62,346 bases of DNA from Mucilaginibacter sp. UBA5151 (lineage in GTDB: Bacteria; Bacteroidota; Bacteroidia; Sphingobacteriales; Sphingobacteriaceae), in contig DHXR01000079.1 of the NCBI GenBank assembly GCA_002413785.1, positions 1 through 62,346 on the forward strand, written 5' to 3'. Under the pieces are notes generated by a model that saw nothing but the letters and a program-made list of their open reading frames with translations, searched no databases and had not been told where the DNA came from. Made by a program: the position numbers and the translations under genes. Of this stretch, positions 7,351 to 15,657 are shown in pieces. Position 1 is the stretch's first letter; every line of letters starts with the position of its first letter.

Positions 7351-8202
7351 GTGAAAACACTTAAAATAGCCATCCAGAAATCTGGCCGGCTCAACGAAAA
7401 ATCTGTTGAATTATTAAAAAATTGCGGCTTAAGCTTCGAAAATTATAAAAGCTCGCTTATCTCCCCTGTTTCCAACTTCCCGCTCGAAATCCTTTTTCTG
7501 CGTGATGACGACATCCCCGAATACGTGCAGGACGGCATTGCCGACCTGGGCATAGTTGGCGAAAACGTGATCCAGGAAACTGAAGTGGAGGTAAGTTACC
7601 TGCAACGCCTGGGCTTCGGCAAATGCTCGCTCAAAATAGCGGTGCCAAATACTTACGACATCAAGGATATTTCCGAATTAAACGGCAAATCAATAGCCAC
7701 TACCTACCCCGCTATTTTAGGGAAATTTCTGAAAGAAAACGATATTCAGGCTGATATTCGTACCATTTCCGGTTCGGTGGAGATCTCCCCCGGTCTGGGC
7801 CTGAGCGATGCCATTTGCGACCTTGTATCAACCGGCGGCACGCTGAAAAGCAATGGCTTAAAACCCTTTGCCGAAGTAATGTCGTCAGAAGCGGTACTTA
7901 TAGGCCGCAAAGGCAGCGAAGACGAGGAACTTGTTAAGGAGCTGATCCAGCGTGTACAATCGGTATTAAGGGCAAAAGAAACCAAATACGTGGTTTTAAA
8001 CGCACACAGGGATAATTTAGCTGCCGTTATTAAATTATTGCCGGGCGTTAAAAGCCCGTCGGTTATACCTTTGGCCGAAGAAAACTGGGTAGCCGTACAT
8101 ACCGTAATCCCCGAACGCGATTTTTGGGACAGGATAAGCCAGCTAAAACAGGCCGGCGCACAAGGCATTGTGGTAATGCCGATTGAGAAGATAATATTAT
8201 AG
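7351..8202 (+). CDS. hisG: ATP phosphoribosyltransferase (long form)
   Basis: HisG joins ATP and PRPP, the first step of histidine synthesis. The 283-residue protein is the long, self-sufficient form. The catalytic type-II periplasmic-binding fold has KIAIQKSGRL at the start and the DAICDLVSTGGTLKSNGL phosphate-binding segment. It is followed by a C-terminal ACT-like regulatory domain (about 215-283) ending GAQGIVVMPIEKI, which binds histidine for feedback inhibition. The start is GTG. It is the first structural gene after the His-rich leader, so it is probably regulated by attenuation as well as by product inhibition. Confidence 0.95.
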   Translation: MKTLKIAIQKSGRLNEKSVELLKNCGLSFENYKSSLISPVSNFPLEILFLRDDDIPEYVQDGIADLGIVGENVIQETEVEVSYLQRLGFGKCSLKIAVPNTYDIKDISELNGKSIATTYPAILGKFLKENDIQADIRTISGSVEISPGLGLSDAICDLVSTGGTLKSNGLKPFAEVMSSEAVLIGRKGSEDEELVKELIQRVQSVLRAKETKYVVLNAHRDNLAAVIKLLPGVKSPSVIPLAEENWVAVHTVIPERDFWDRISQLKQAGAQGIVVMPIEKIIL

Positions 8203-8285
8203 TTGGCAGTTTGCGGTGGGCAGTTGGCAGTTGGCTCTCCGTAAACTTTTAACTGCAAACTGAAAACTGCGTACTGCAAACTGAA
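8203..8285 (+). repeat. Palindromic repeat built from TTGGCAGTT/AACTGCAAA words (hisG-hisD gap)
   Basis: The gap holds repeated GTTGGCAGTT-type words followed by their complements (AACTGCAAACTGAAAACTGC), so the transcript could fold into a long imperfect hairpin. A second member of the family fills the hisB-hisH gap at 12506-12573. Both lie inside one operon, which argues against simple terminators. Confidence 0.6.
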
Positions 8286-9572
8286 ATGAAGCGATACAAT
8301 TATTCGGACCTGACAAAGCAGGATATTCAAAAACTGGTTCAGCGCAATGTTGATCCGGCGAATGAGATCCGTGCGATAGTTGAAGAGGTGATCTCCAATG
8401 TGCGGCAGCATGGGGACAGCGCATTGATTGATTATGCCCTGAAATTTGATAAGGTTGAACTGGATAAGCTTTACCTTGATAAGGATGAACTGACAGAAAT
8501 TGCGTCCACCGTTCTGCCTGAGCAAAAAGCGGCCCTCGAAACTGCTTATAATAACATTTATAAATTCCACAAAACCCAGCTTAAAGCCGAGGATAAGGTT
8601 GAAACTATGCCCGGCGTAACCTGCTGGCGCGAAGTCAGGCCTATCGAAAAGGTTGGGTTGTACATCCCCGGCGGCAGTGCAGTATTGCCAAGCACATTTT
8701 TAATGCTGGGCATCCCGGCGCAGATTGCGGGTTGTTATGAAATTGTGGTTTGTTCGCCGCCGCAAAAAAACGGGAAGGTAAACGCCTTTATTGCATTTGT
8801 GGCTTTGCTGCTTGGCATTGATAAAATATACCTTGCCGGTGGGGCGCAGGCCATTGCGGCCATGGCTTACGGCACCGAAACCATAGCTAAAGTCGATAAG
8901 ATCTTTGGTCCGGGGAACCAGTTTGTTACCAAGGCAAAAACTATCGTACAATCGACAACGACTACGGCTATTGATATGCCGGCCGGCCCATCCGAAGTGC
9001 TGGTAATCGCCGATGAAAACGCCAACCCGATTTATGTGGCCGCCGATCTGCTGGCCCAGGCCGAACATGGTGCAGACAGCCAGTCGGTTTTGGTTTGTAC
9101 ATCAGGTAAAATAGCGGATGAGGTTTTGGTTGAAGTGGCAAAGCAGGCGCCTGTTTTGCCCCGTGCGGGGATCGTGAAAAAAGCACTGGATAATTCTTAC
9201 ATCGTAGTAACAAACACCCTTGATGAAGCAATGCAATTCAGTAATCAATATGCGCCGGAGCATTTGATCCTTGCAACTGCCAACTGGCAACAGCTGAAGC
9301 CAAACATCATCAACGCGGGTTCAGTTTTTCTTGGCAATTTAACGCCCGAAAGCGCGGGTGACTATGCCTCAGGTACAAACCATACTTTACCAACAAGCGC
9401 TTACGCAAGGGCTTATTCGGGGGTATCGGTTGATTCATTTGTAAAGAAAATTACCTTTCAGTACATAACGCCGGAAGGGATTCAAAATATAGGGCCAACG
9501 GTCGAAATTTTGGCGGAGCTGGAAGGCTTGCAGGCGCATAAAAATGCGGTGACTCTGCGAACAATTAAATAG
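8286..9572 (+). CDS. hisD: Histidinol dehydrogenase
   Basis: HisD is the zinc-dependent enzyme that oxidises histidinol twice to histidine with NAD+. The 428-residue length is normal. Visible family motifs are VGLYIPGGSAVLPST, the NAD-site GPGNQFVTKAK, DMPAGPSEVLVIAD, the zinc/active-site stretch DLLAQAEHGADSQS (with the zinc-ligand Gln and His), QYAPEHL (catalytic Glu-His), and the C-terminal GDYASGTNHTLPTSAYARAYSG. It is second in the his operon, separated from hisG by a palindromic repeat. Confidence 0.96.
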   Translation: MKRYNYSDLTKQDIQKLVQRNVDPANEIRAIVEEVISNVRQHGDSALIDYALKFDKVELDKLYLDKDELTEIASTVLPEQKAALETAYNNIYKFHKTQLKAEDKVETMPGVTCWREVRPIEKVGLYIPGGSAVLPSTFLMLGIPAQIAGCYEIVVCSPPQKNGKVNAFIAFVALLLGIDKIYLAGGAQAIAAMAYGTETIAKVDKIFGPGNQFVTKAKTIVQSTTTTAIDMPAGPSEVLVIADENANPIYVAADLLAQAEHGADSQSVLVCTSGKIADEVLVEVAKQAPVLPRAGIVKKALDNSYIVVTNTLDEAMQFSNQYAPEHLILATANWQQLKPNIINAGSVFLGNLTPESAGDYASGTNHTLPTSAYARAYSGVSVDSFVKKITFQYITPEGIQNIGPTVEILAELEGLQAHKNAVTLRTIK

Positions 9573-9600
9573 TATTTTTAAGTTAGGAAAAGCATTAACA

Positions 9601-10308
9601 ATGAAAATAACTTCTTACATATTATGCCTCTTGGTTTTGTGTTCATGTAAAAGCAAAAACAAGTCGGTTTTGAAAGATACAATTTCAAACAATTCTATAA
9701 CTATCTCAAATACTTTAAAAAAGGCAAGTCGGAATGTTACAATTACACCTTACAAATTGAACGAAGATTATACAGTAATTGATACAGGCGAATACTCAAA
9801 TGGTCCAATGGGTGGATCTTACGCAATTATTAAAAGAAATGGAATAGTTGCAGATACAATAGATCGAGGCTTCGGTATTAAACCTATCTCGAAAGGTTTT
9901 TATCTGTACTGTGTTCTTAACAGATCCAACGATCCGGAAGGGGAATCAGAACATGCTTTAAGTCTTGATATAGGCAGATATTTAATGATTATAAATAACA
10001 GTAAAGTTGCTTTAAAAAACCTATCTGAAAAATTCGATGATTATTTTTCATCTCCTGAAGTCATAAATCATAAAATCTATTACTGGCAAATTAATCCAAA
10101 AGATAGTACAGGCAAGGTTGGCATTTCAGCAGCTGAGTATGATCCTGCAAAAAAGACAACAAAAAGCCATTTCATTATGGATGGTGTTTTGGACACTGAC
10201 GATAGCGATTATTTCCCATTACCATATACTAAAAATGACACCATATATTTTGATGCAGGGAAAGATAAATTAATGAAGTTTTCAAAAGATTTCAAGTCTT
10301 ACAATTAA
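9601..10308 (+). CDS. Putative lipoprotein of unknown function inside the his operon
   Basis: This is a 235-residue protein I do not recognise. The N-terminus has a short lipoprotein signal (ILCLLVLCSCKS, with Cys at about 16 as the lipidation site), and the rest is beta-rich and polar. The coding DNA is visibly richer in A and T than its his neighbours. It begins 28 bp after hisD and stops one base before the hisC ATG, so it is co-oriented and tightly packed with hisC. No histidine-pathway step is missing that it would supply, because all steps are covered by the other genes. It is most simply a cargo gene inserted into the operon. Confidence 0.75.
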   Translation: MKITSYILCLLVLCSCKSKNKSVLKDTISNNSITISNTLKKASRNVTITPYKLNEDYTVIDTGEYSNGPMGGSYAIIKRNGIVADTIDRGFGIKPISKGFYLYCVLNRSNDPEGESEHALSLDIGRYLMIINNSKVALKNLSEKFDDYFSSPEVINHKIYYWQINPKDSTGKVGISAAEYDPAKKTTKSHFIMDGVLDTDDSDYFPLPYTKNDTIYFDAGKDKLMKFSKDFKSYN

Positions 10309-10309
10309 C

Positions 10310-11356
10310 ATGTTCAATATCAACAACATACTCAGAGAAAATATCAAAAACCTTGTCCCCTACTCCTCCGCGCGCGATGAGTACCAGGGAGAGGCCAGTG
10401 TATTTTTGGATGCGAATGAAAACGCCTTTGGCTCGCCATTGGAACAGCAGTTTAACCGCTATCCCGATCCCCTGCAAATACAGGTTAAAAAGCGTTTAAG
10501 CGAAATAAAGGGTGTACCCATTAAAAATATTTTTTTAGGCAACGGCAGCGATGAGGCCATTGATGTACTGTTCCGCAGTTTTTGCAACCCGGGTGTGGAT
10601 AACGTAATTTTGGTACCGCCTACTTATGGCATGTACCAGGTTTCGGCCAATATAAATGATATTGAAACAAGGAACATCCCTTTAACCGCAGACTTTCAGC
10701 TCAATTTAGATGGTATTGCCGAAGCCATTGACGAACATACGAAACTGATCTTTATCTGCTCCCCTAACAACCCCACCGGCAATTCCATCGACCGTGCCGA
10801 TGTGGAAACGCTGCTGGCAAATTTTAGCGGGATAGTGGTAGTTGATGAGGCCTATATTAATTTCAGCAGGCAAAAAACATTTATCCAGGAATTAACTGAA
10901 TATGCCAACCTGGTAGTTTTGCAAACGCTCAGCAAAGCCTGGGGGCTTGCCGGCCTGCGGATCGGGATGGCCTTTGCCAGCGAAGAAATTATTGAGGTGA
11001 TGAACAAAGTTAAACCGCCTTATAATATAAATGAATCTTCGCAGCAACTTACCCTGCAGGCGCTGGCTAATGTTGACCAGGTAAACAACTGGATAAAAGA
11101 AACCCTGGTACAAAGGGATAAACTGGTATTGGGTTTAAAAGATTTTGATTTTGTGCTGGATATTTATCCTTCCGATGCTAACTTTATCCTCGTAAAAACC
11201 ACCGATGCAAGAGGGATTTACAATTATTTGGTTCAAAAAGGCATCATCGTGCGCGACCGTTCAAAAGTTGAACTTTGCCAGGGTTGCTTGCGCATAACTG
11301 TCGGCACACCCGATGAAAACATAATTTTACTACAAACTTTACAAGATTTTAAATGA
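10310..11356 (+). CDS. hisC: Histidinol-phosphate aminotransferase
   Basis: HisC is a PLP-dependent fold-type I transaminase that makes histidinol phosphate from imidazole acetol phosphate. It has 348 residues. Visible motifs are the N-terminal DANENAFGSP, FLGNGSDEAIDVLF, FICSPNNPTGN, VVDEAY and the PLP-lysine segment TLSKAWGLAGLRIGM. The C-terminal arginine region is GCLRITVGTP. Its ATG is one base after the stop of the lipoprotein gene, and its TGA overlaps the hisB ATG (ATGA), which suggests coupled translation. Confidence 0.95.
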   Translation: MFNINNILRENIKNLVPYSSARDEYQGEASVFLDANENAFGSPLEQQFNRYPDPLQIQVKKRLSEIKGVPIKNIFLGNGSDEAIDVLFRSFCNPGVDNVILVPPTYGMYQVSANINDIETRNIPLTADFQLNLDGIAEAIDEHTKLIFICSPNNPTGNSIDRADVETLLANFSGIVVVDEAYINFSRQKTFIQELTEYANLVVLQTLSKAWGLAGLRIGMAFASEEIIEVMNKVKPPYNINESSQQLTLQALANVDQVNNWIKETLVQRDKLVLGLKDFDFVLDIYPSDANFILVKTTDARGIYNYLVQKGIIVRDRSKVELCQGCLRITVGTPDENIILLQTLQDFK

Positions 11357-12504
11357 ATAAGCTGCAAAAAATACTGTTTGTTGACCGCGACGGCACAATT
11401 ATAAAAGAGACGCCTGATGAACAAATCGACTCGTTCGACAAACTGGAGTTCTACCCCGGCGCTTTGCTATATCTGCCCAAAATAGCGGCTGAACTGGATT
11501 ACGAGTTAGTAATGGTCACCAATCAGGATGGTTTGGGAACTCCCTCCTATCCTGCGGACACTTTTTGGCCGGTGCATAATTTTATTATGAAGACCCTGGA
11601 GAATGAGGGCGTAATTTTTTCAAATGTTTGTATTGATCGTACATTTCCTGCTGAAAACGCCCCTACCCGCAAACCGGCAACAGGCTTGCTTACCCTATAT
11701 TTTGACGCCGAAAAATATGATCTGAATGGCTCGTTCACCATTGGCGACCGTAAAAATGATATTTTACTTGCCCATAACCTGGGGGCAAAAGCCATCTGGC
11801 TGAATGATAACTCCAACTTAGGAAGCCATGAGTTTAGCGGAAAGGCCGAAGAAGAAAAGATAAACAGTACCGTGTCGCTGGAAACCACCGACTGGCAAAA
11901 AATATATGAGTTTTTAAAACTTGGTCAAAGGGTTGTTGAACACCGCCGCAGCACAAAGGAAACTGATATTTATATAAAAATTAACCTTGATGGTAAAGGT
12001 GAGGCTAAAGTATCTACCGGGCTTCATTTTTTTGACCACATGCTTGATCAGATAGCCCGTCATGGTAATATCGACCTTGAAATTATCGCGCAGGGCGACC
12101 TGCATATCGACGAACATCATACTATCGAAGACACAGGCATTGCCCTTGGCGAGGTTTTTGCGGCAGCTTTAGGTAATAAAAAAGGAATTGAACGCTATGG
12201 TTTTTGTTTGCCGATGGACGATTGCCTGGCGCAGGCGGCTATTGATTTTGGTGGCAGGAACTGGATAGTGTGGGATGCAACATTTAAAAGGGAAAAAATT
12301 GGCGAAATGCCAACCGAGATGTTTTTTCATTTTTTTAAATCCTTCTCTGACGCGGCAAAATGCAACCTGAATATAAAAGCCGAAGGCGAAAACGAACACC
12401 ATAAAATTGAAGCTATATTTAAGGCCTTTGCCAAGGCAATAAAAATGGCTGTAAAAAGGGACGTGAATAATATGATATTACCGAGCACGAAGGGGCTTTT
12501 ATAA
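11353..12504 (+). CDS. hisB: Bifunctional histidinol-phosphatase / imidazoleglycerol-phosphate dehydratase
   Basis: The 383-residue protein fuses two enzymes. The N-terminal HAD-type histidinol-phosphate phosphatase (about 1-165) has FVDRDGT with the nucleophile and acid/base Asp pair, MVTNQDG, and TIGDRKNDILLA. The C-terminal IGP dehydratase (about 190-383) has metal-binding motifs FFDHMLDQIARHG, DEHHTIEDTGIALG and HFFKSFSDAAKCNL. The order matches the enteric HisB. It overlaps hisC by four bases. Confidence 0.95.
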   Translation: MNKLQKILFVDRDGTIIKETPDEQIDSFDKLEFYPGALLYLPKIAAELDYELVMVTNQDGLGTPSYPADTFWPVHNFIMKTLENEGVIFSNVCIDRTFPAENAPTRKPATGLLTLYFDAEKYDLNGSFTIGDRKNDILLAHNLGAKAIWLNDNSNLGSHEFSGKAEEEKINSTVSLETTDWQKIYEFLKLGQRVVEHRRSTKETDIYIKINLDGKGEAKVSTGLHFFDHMLDQIARHGNIDLEIIAQGDLHIDEHHTIEDTGIALGEVFAAALGNKKGIERYGFCLPMDDCLAQAAIDFGGRNWIVWDATFKREKIGEMPTEMFFHFFKSFSDAAKCNLNIKAEGENEHHKIEAIFKAFAKAIKMAVKRDVNNMILPSTKGLL

Positions 12505-12505
12505 T

Positions 12506-12573
12506 AGTTTGCAGTTGGCGGTTGGCAGTTTGCAATCAAAAAACTGCAAACCGCCAACTGAAAACTGCAAACT
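12506..12573 (+). repeat. Palindromic repeat built from TTTGCAGTTGGC words (hisB-hisH gap)
   Basis: A left arm of AGTTTGCAGTTGGC-type words is matched by a right arm ending AACTGCAAACT, giving an imperfect hairpin of about 30 bp per arm. It belongs to the same family as 8203-8285 and lies between co-transcribed genes. Confidence 0.65.
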
Positions 12574-12587
12574 GAAGAAAAATATTA

Positions 12588-13178
12588 ATGATAGGAATAA
12601 TAACATACGGCGCCGGGAATATATTTTCTTTGACTGCTGCTTTAGAGCGGTTGGGGATTCCCTATGGGATGATTAATAACGAAGAAGATTTTGAGCAGTT
12701 CGATCGTTACATTATTCCTGGAGTTGGCCATGCGGGCGCCGCTATGGCTAAACTGGAACAAACAGGGTTGGTGCCCAAAATAAAAGCACTTACCAAACCT
12801 ACGCTGGGCATTTGCGTAGGGATGCAATTGCTAACTTCCCACTCCGAAGAAGGCGACTCAAAACTCCTGGATATTTTCCCGATCAATACCCTGAAATTTG
12901 CCGCAAGTACCGAATATAAGGTGCCGCATACCGGGTGGAACAGGGTGTATCCTGAAAAAGAAAATGCACTTTTTGAAAATATTCCTGACGGATCACATTT
13001 TTACTTTGTACATTCATACTTTATTGAGTATAATATTGAATATACTTTATCGTCAACAACCTATAATAATAAGTTTTCGGCCTCTATCTGGCGGGATAAT
13101 TTCTATGGCGTACAGTTCCATCCCGAAAAATCCGGCGCTTATGGCGAAACTCTTTTAACAAACTTCTCAAAACTTTAA
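12588..13178 (+). CDS. hisH: Imidazole glycerol phosphate synthase, glutamine amidotransferase subunit
   Basis: HisH hydrolyses glutamine and passes ammonia to HisF. The 196-residue class I amidotransferase shows the nucleophile elbow LGICVGMQLL and the His-Glu pair in VQFHPEKSG. YGAGNIFSLTAALERLG is at the N-terminus and PGVGHAGAAM follows. It is four bases upstream of hisA. The partner hisF is third in line, with hisA between them, a common arrangement. Confidence 0.95.
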   Translation: MIGIITYGAGNIFSLTAALERLGIPYGMINNEEDFEQFDRYIIPGVGHAGAAMAKLEQTGLVPKIKALTKPTLGICVGMQLLTSHSEEGDSKLLDIFPINTLKFAASTEYKVPHTGWNRVYPEKENALFENIPDGSHFYFVHSYFIEYNIEYTLSSTTYNNKFSASIWRDNFYGVQFHPEKSGAYGETLLTNFSKL

Positions 13179-13182
13179 AAAT

Positions 13183-13932
13183 ATGATCATTATCCCTGCA
13201 ATTGATATTTTAGATAAAAAAGTTGTCCGCTTGCGTGAGGGTGATTACAGCCAGGTAACCGGGTATGACGTTTCCTTAGAGGAAATGATTGAAAAATACC
13301 AGTCGTATGGCACCGAATTTGTCCATATTATTGATTTGAATGGTGCTAAGAACGATTTCTCAAACCAGCAGTATCTTTTTGATGTTATCCGTAAAACAAA
13401 AATGAAGGTGCAATATGGTGGCGGAGTCCGCAGTATCGAAAAAGTTCAGGAGCTGATAGATGCCGGCTTTCACCGGGTTATTGTAGGCACCCAGGCGCTT
13501 ACTAACCCGTCTTTTCTTAAAGACCTGAGCAAAGCAATATGCGGCCGCGATAAATGCGAAAACAAAGTTGTTATTGCCATTGATGTGCTTGATGAAGTGA
13601 TTAAATACTCTGGCTGGATGGAAAGCTCGCCCATCAAACTGATGGATTACGTTGACAAATGCCTCTCATTGGGTTTTTTCAGGTTTTTATGTACCGATAT
13701 TGACAAAGACGGCAAACTTGGCGGAGCCGGTATTAAGCTTTATGAAAAATTGCTTGATCACTCCCCTTTTATTAAACTTATTGCCTCAGGCGGCGTTAGT
13801 TCCATGGATGATATTGAACAATTGAGCACAATTAAAGTAGAATCATGCGTGGTTGGCAAAGCCATTTATGAAGGACGTATTACTATTGAAGAAATAAAAA
13901 ACTGGAATTTGGAGTCATTAATATCAATATGA
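13183..13932 (+). CDS. hisA: ProFAR isomerase (HisA)
   Basis: HisA is the TIM-barrel isomerase that opens the ribose ring of ProFAR. It has 249 residues. The first catalytic Asp is in IPAIDILDKKVVRL, the phosphate-binding loops are QYGGGVRS and IASGGVSS, and the second catalytic Asp is in CTDIDKDGKLGG. The start is four bases after the hisH stop. Confidence 0.95.
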   Translation: MIIIPAIDILDKKVVRLREGDYSQVTGYDVSLEEMIEKYQSYGTEFVHIIDLNGAKNDFSNQQYLFDVIRKTKMKVQYGGGVRSIEKVQELIDAGFHRVIVGTQALTNPSFLKDLSKAICGRDKCENKVVIAIDVLDEVIKYSGWMESSPIKLMDYVDKCLSLGFFRFLCTDIDKDGKLGGAGIKLYEKLLDHSPFIKLIASGGVSSMDDIEQLSTIKVESCVVGKAIYEGRITIEEIKNWNLESLISI

Positions 13933-13962
13933 GATGCGAGGAGGAACGGCGAACTGCTTTTA

Positions 13963-14067
13963 TTTGTCTGAACCATGATTTATAGGATTTTTGGATTATC
14001 ATGATTTATAATTAGTTCAAAGTAATCAAGAAAATCCTGTCATCAGGAAAATCAGGGTTCAGACAAA
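13963..14067. repeat. Intergenic element bounded by TTTGTCTGAACC / GGTTCAGACAAA
   Basis: This is a 105-bp element with perfect 12-bp terminal inverted repeats (13963-13974 and 14056-14067). Internally, further half-matching words (ATAGGATTTTTGGATTATCATGATT against AAGAAAATCCTGTCAT) form a long imperfect hairpin. Related copies occur at 42281-42391 and, cut by the window end, at 62277 onward. It lies between hisA and hisF within the operon. Confidence 0.7.
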
Positions 14068-14088
14068 TAACAATGACAAATAACCCCC

Positions 14089-14868
14089 ATGCTTAGTAAA
14101 CGTATTATTCCCTGTTTAGACGTAAAAGACGGCCGGACCGTAAAAGGCGTAAACTTTGTCGACCTGCGTGATGCAGGCGACCCGGTAGAGCTTGCCTGGA
14201 ATTATTCGCGGCAAGGTGCTGATGAATTGGTTTTTTTGGATATTACTGCAACACACGAACGCAGAAAGACTATGGTTGAGCTGGTAAAAGCAGTAGCAAG
14301 GCAAATAAATATCCCGTTCACCATTGGCGGGGGTATCAACGAAATTGCTGATGCCGATGCATTATTAAACGCCGGCGCCGATAAAATATCTGTCAACTCG
14401 GCAGCGGTGCGCAACCCGGCCTTAATTGATGAACTGGCAAAAGCTTTCGGCGTTCAGTTTGTGGTGATCGCGGTTGATACCAGGGTTATTGCCAATAAGA
14501 ATATTGTTCATCTGAACGGTGGCCGTGTACCCACTGAAAAAGAAACGCTGGATTGGATATTGGAAGCTGAAAGCCGCGGTGCCGGTGAGATCCTGTTAAC
14601 ATCCATGGACCATGATGGTACAAAGGGTGGTTTTGATAATAAATTATTAAAATTAGTGAATGATTCCGTGAATATCCCGGTTATCGCTTCCGGCGGGGCC
14701 GGTTCCGTTCAGGATTTTGTGGATGTATTTGAAAAAAGCAATGTTGATGCAGCGCTGGCAGCCTCTGTTTTTCATTATGGTGAGATATTGATCCCTGATT
14801 TGAAAAGAGTTTTGAGGCAGCATAATATTGAGGTAAGGGAAATAGCCCCTCCCAACCCTCCCCGGTAG
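14089..14868 (+). CDS. hisF: Imidazole glycerol phosphate synthase, cyclase subunit
   Basis: HisF is the TIM-barrel cyclase that forms IGP and AICAR using ammonia from HisH. It has 259 residues. Visible motifs are IIPCLDVKDGRTVKG with the first catalytic Asp, TIGGGI, ISVNSAAV, TSMDHDGTKGGFD with the second catalytic Asp, and IASGGAGS. The body of the enzyme ends at about VREI. The last residues (APPNPPR) are encoded by CCCTCCCAACCCTCCCC, part of the repeat sequence that follows, so the repeat appears to have supplied a new C-terminus. Confidence 0.95.
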   Translation: MLSKRIIPCLDVKDGRTVKGVNFVDLRDAGDPVELAWNYSRQGADELVFLDITATHERRKTMVELVKAVARQINIPFTIGGGINEIADADALLNAGADKISVNSAAVRNPALIDELAKAFGVQFVVIAVDTRVIANKNIVHLNGGRVPTEKETLDWILEAESRGAGEILLTSMDHDGTKGGFDNKLLKLVNDSVNIPVIASGGAGSVQDFVDVFEKSNVDAALAASVFHYGEILIPDLKRVLRQHNIEVREIAPPNPPR

Positions 14869-14969
14869 GGAGGGCTTAAAAAAAAGCCCCCGTTGTCTGT
14901 GTCTCCACAGACAACCCGCGTAAAACCTGGGGCGTAAATTAAGTTGTCTGTGAGGACACAGACAACGGG
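14846..14969 (+). repeat. Hairpin cluster between hisF and hisIE
   Basis: A CCCTCCC...GGGAGGG palindrome at the end of hisF (about 14856-14874) is followed by two perfect 10-bp hairpins of the same sequence. GTTGTCTGTG (14892-14901) pairs CACAGACAAC (14906-14915) around TCTC, and the same arms recur at 14943-14952 and 14957-14966 around AGGA. The two copies are 51 bp apart. A related hairpin, TGCCTGTG/CACAGGCA, occurs at 58177-58196. Confidence 0.65.
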
Positions 14970-14993
14970 CATGATGGCCATAAAAAAGATAAA

Positions 14994-15581
14994 ATGAATA
15001 TAGATTTCAACAAAACAGACGGACTAATACCAGTAGTTATACAGGATGAGCAGACATTGGAAGTGCTGATGCTTGGCTACATGAACCAGGAAGCTTATGA
15101 TAAAACCGTAAAGGAAAATATTGTTACCTTTTTCTCCCGATCAAAAAAAAGTTTATGGACAAAGGGCGAAACAAGCAATAACTTTCTGCACGTAAAAAGC
15201 ATGCGTATCGATTGCGATAATGATACACTACTTATCAAAGTAAAAGCTGACGGACCAACCTGTCATACCGGCTCACGCAGCTGCTTTAATACTGATTATA
15301 ATAAAAACTTTATTTTACAGCTGGAAGATATAATTGCCGACAGGTACACTAATCCCAAAGAAGGATCGTATGTGAATAAATTGCGTGCCAAAGGGTTAAA
15401 TAAAATAGCGCAAAAGGTTGGCGAAGAAGCCGTTGAAACGGTTATCGCAGCGCTGGCCGAAACAGAAACCGACATGATCAATGAATCATCCGACCTGGTT
15501 TTTCACCTGCTTGTTTTGCTCCGGGAAAAAGGGTTAAGCCTGGATATGATAGCGAAGAATTTAGAAGAAAGGCATAAGTAG
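14994..15581 (+). CDS. hisIE: Bifunctional phosphoribosyl-AMP cyclohydrolase / phosphoribosyl-ATP pyrophosphohydrolase
   Basis: HisIE carries out the second and third steps of the pathway. The N-terminal HisI domain (about 1-105) has MLGYMNQEA, FFSRSKKSLWTKGETSNN, IDCDNDTLL and the zinc-binding GPTCHTGSRSCF. The C-terminal HisE domain (about 108-195) has the MazG-like KVGEEAVETVIAALAE and SDLVFHLLVLL. The length, 195 residues, is right for the fusion. It is the last gene of the operon and its stop codon begins the palindrome at 15580. Confidence 0.95.
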   Translation: MNIDFNKTDGLIPVVIQDEQTLEVLMLGYMNQEAYDKTVKENIVTFFSRSKKSLWTKGETSNNFLHVKSMRIDCDNDTLLIKVKADGPTCHTGSRSCFNTDYNKNFILQLEDIIADRYTNPKEGSYVNKLRAKGLNKIAQKVGEEAVETVIAALAETETDMINESSDLVFHLLVLLREKGLSLDMIAKNLEERHK

Positions 15582-15652
15582 TTCATAGTTGATGGTTCAT
15601 GGTTCATAGTAGCTTCCATGAACCATGAACTATGAACCATCAACTATGAACT
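15580..15652. repeat. Palindrome of GTTCATAGTTGATGG words after hisIE
   Basis: The left arm AGTTCATAGTTGATGGTTCA (from 15580) is mirrored by a right arm ending TGAACCATCAACTATGAACT (to 15652). Over the outer 23 bp, 22 match. The interior contains more copies of GGTTCATGG and CCATGAACC. The same word family occurs at 52755-52926 and, as a short scrap, at about 18927-18953. At the end of the operon it could act as a bidirectional terminator or RNA-processing site. Confidence 0.65.
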
Positions 15653-15657
15653 AAAAA

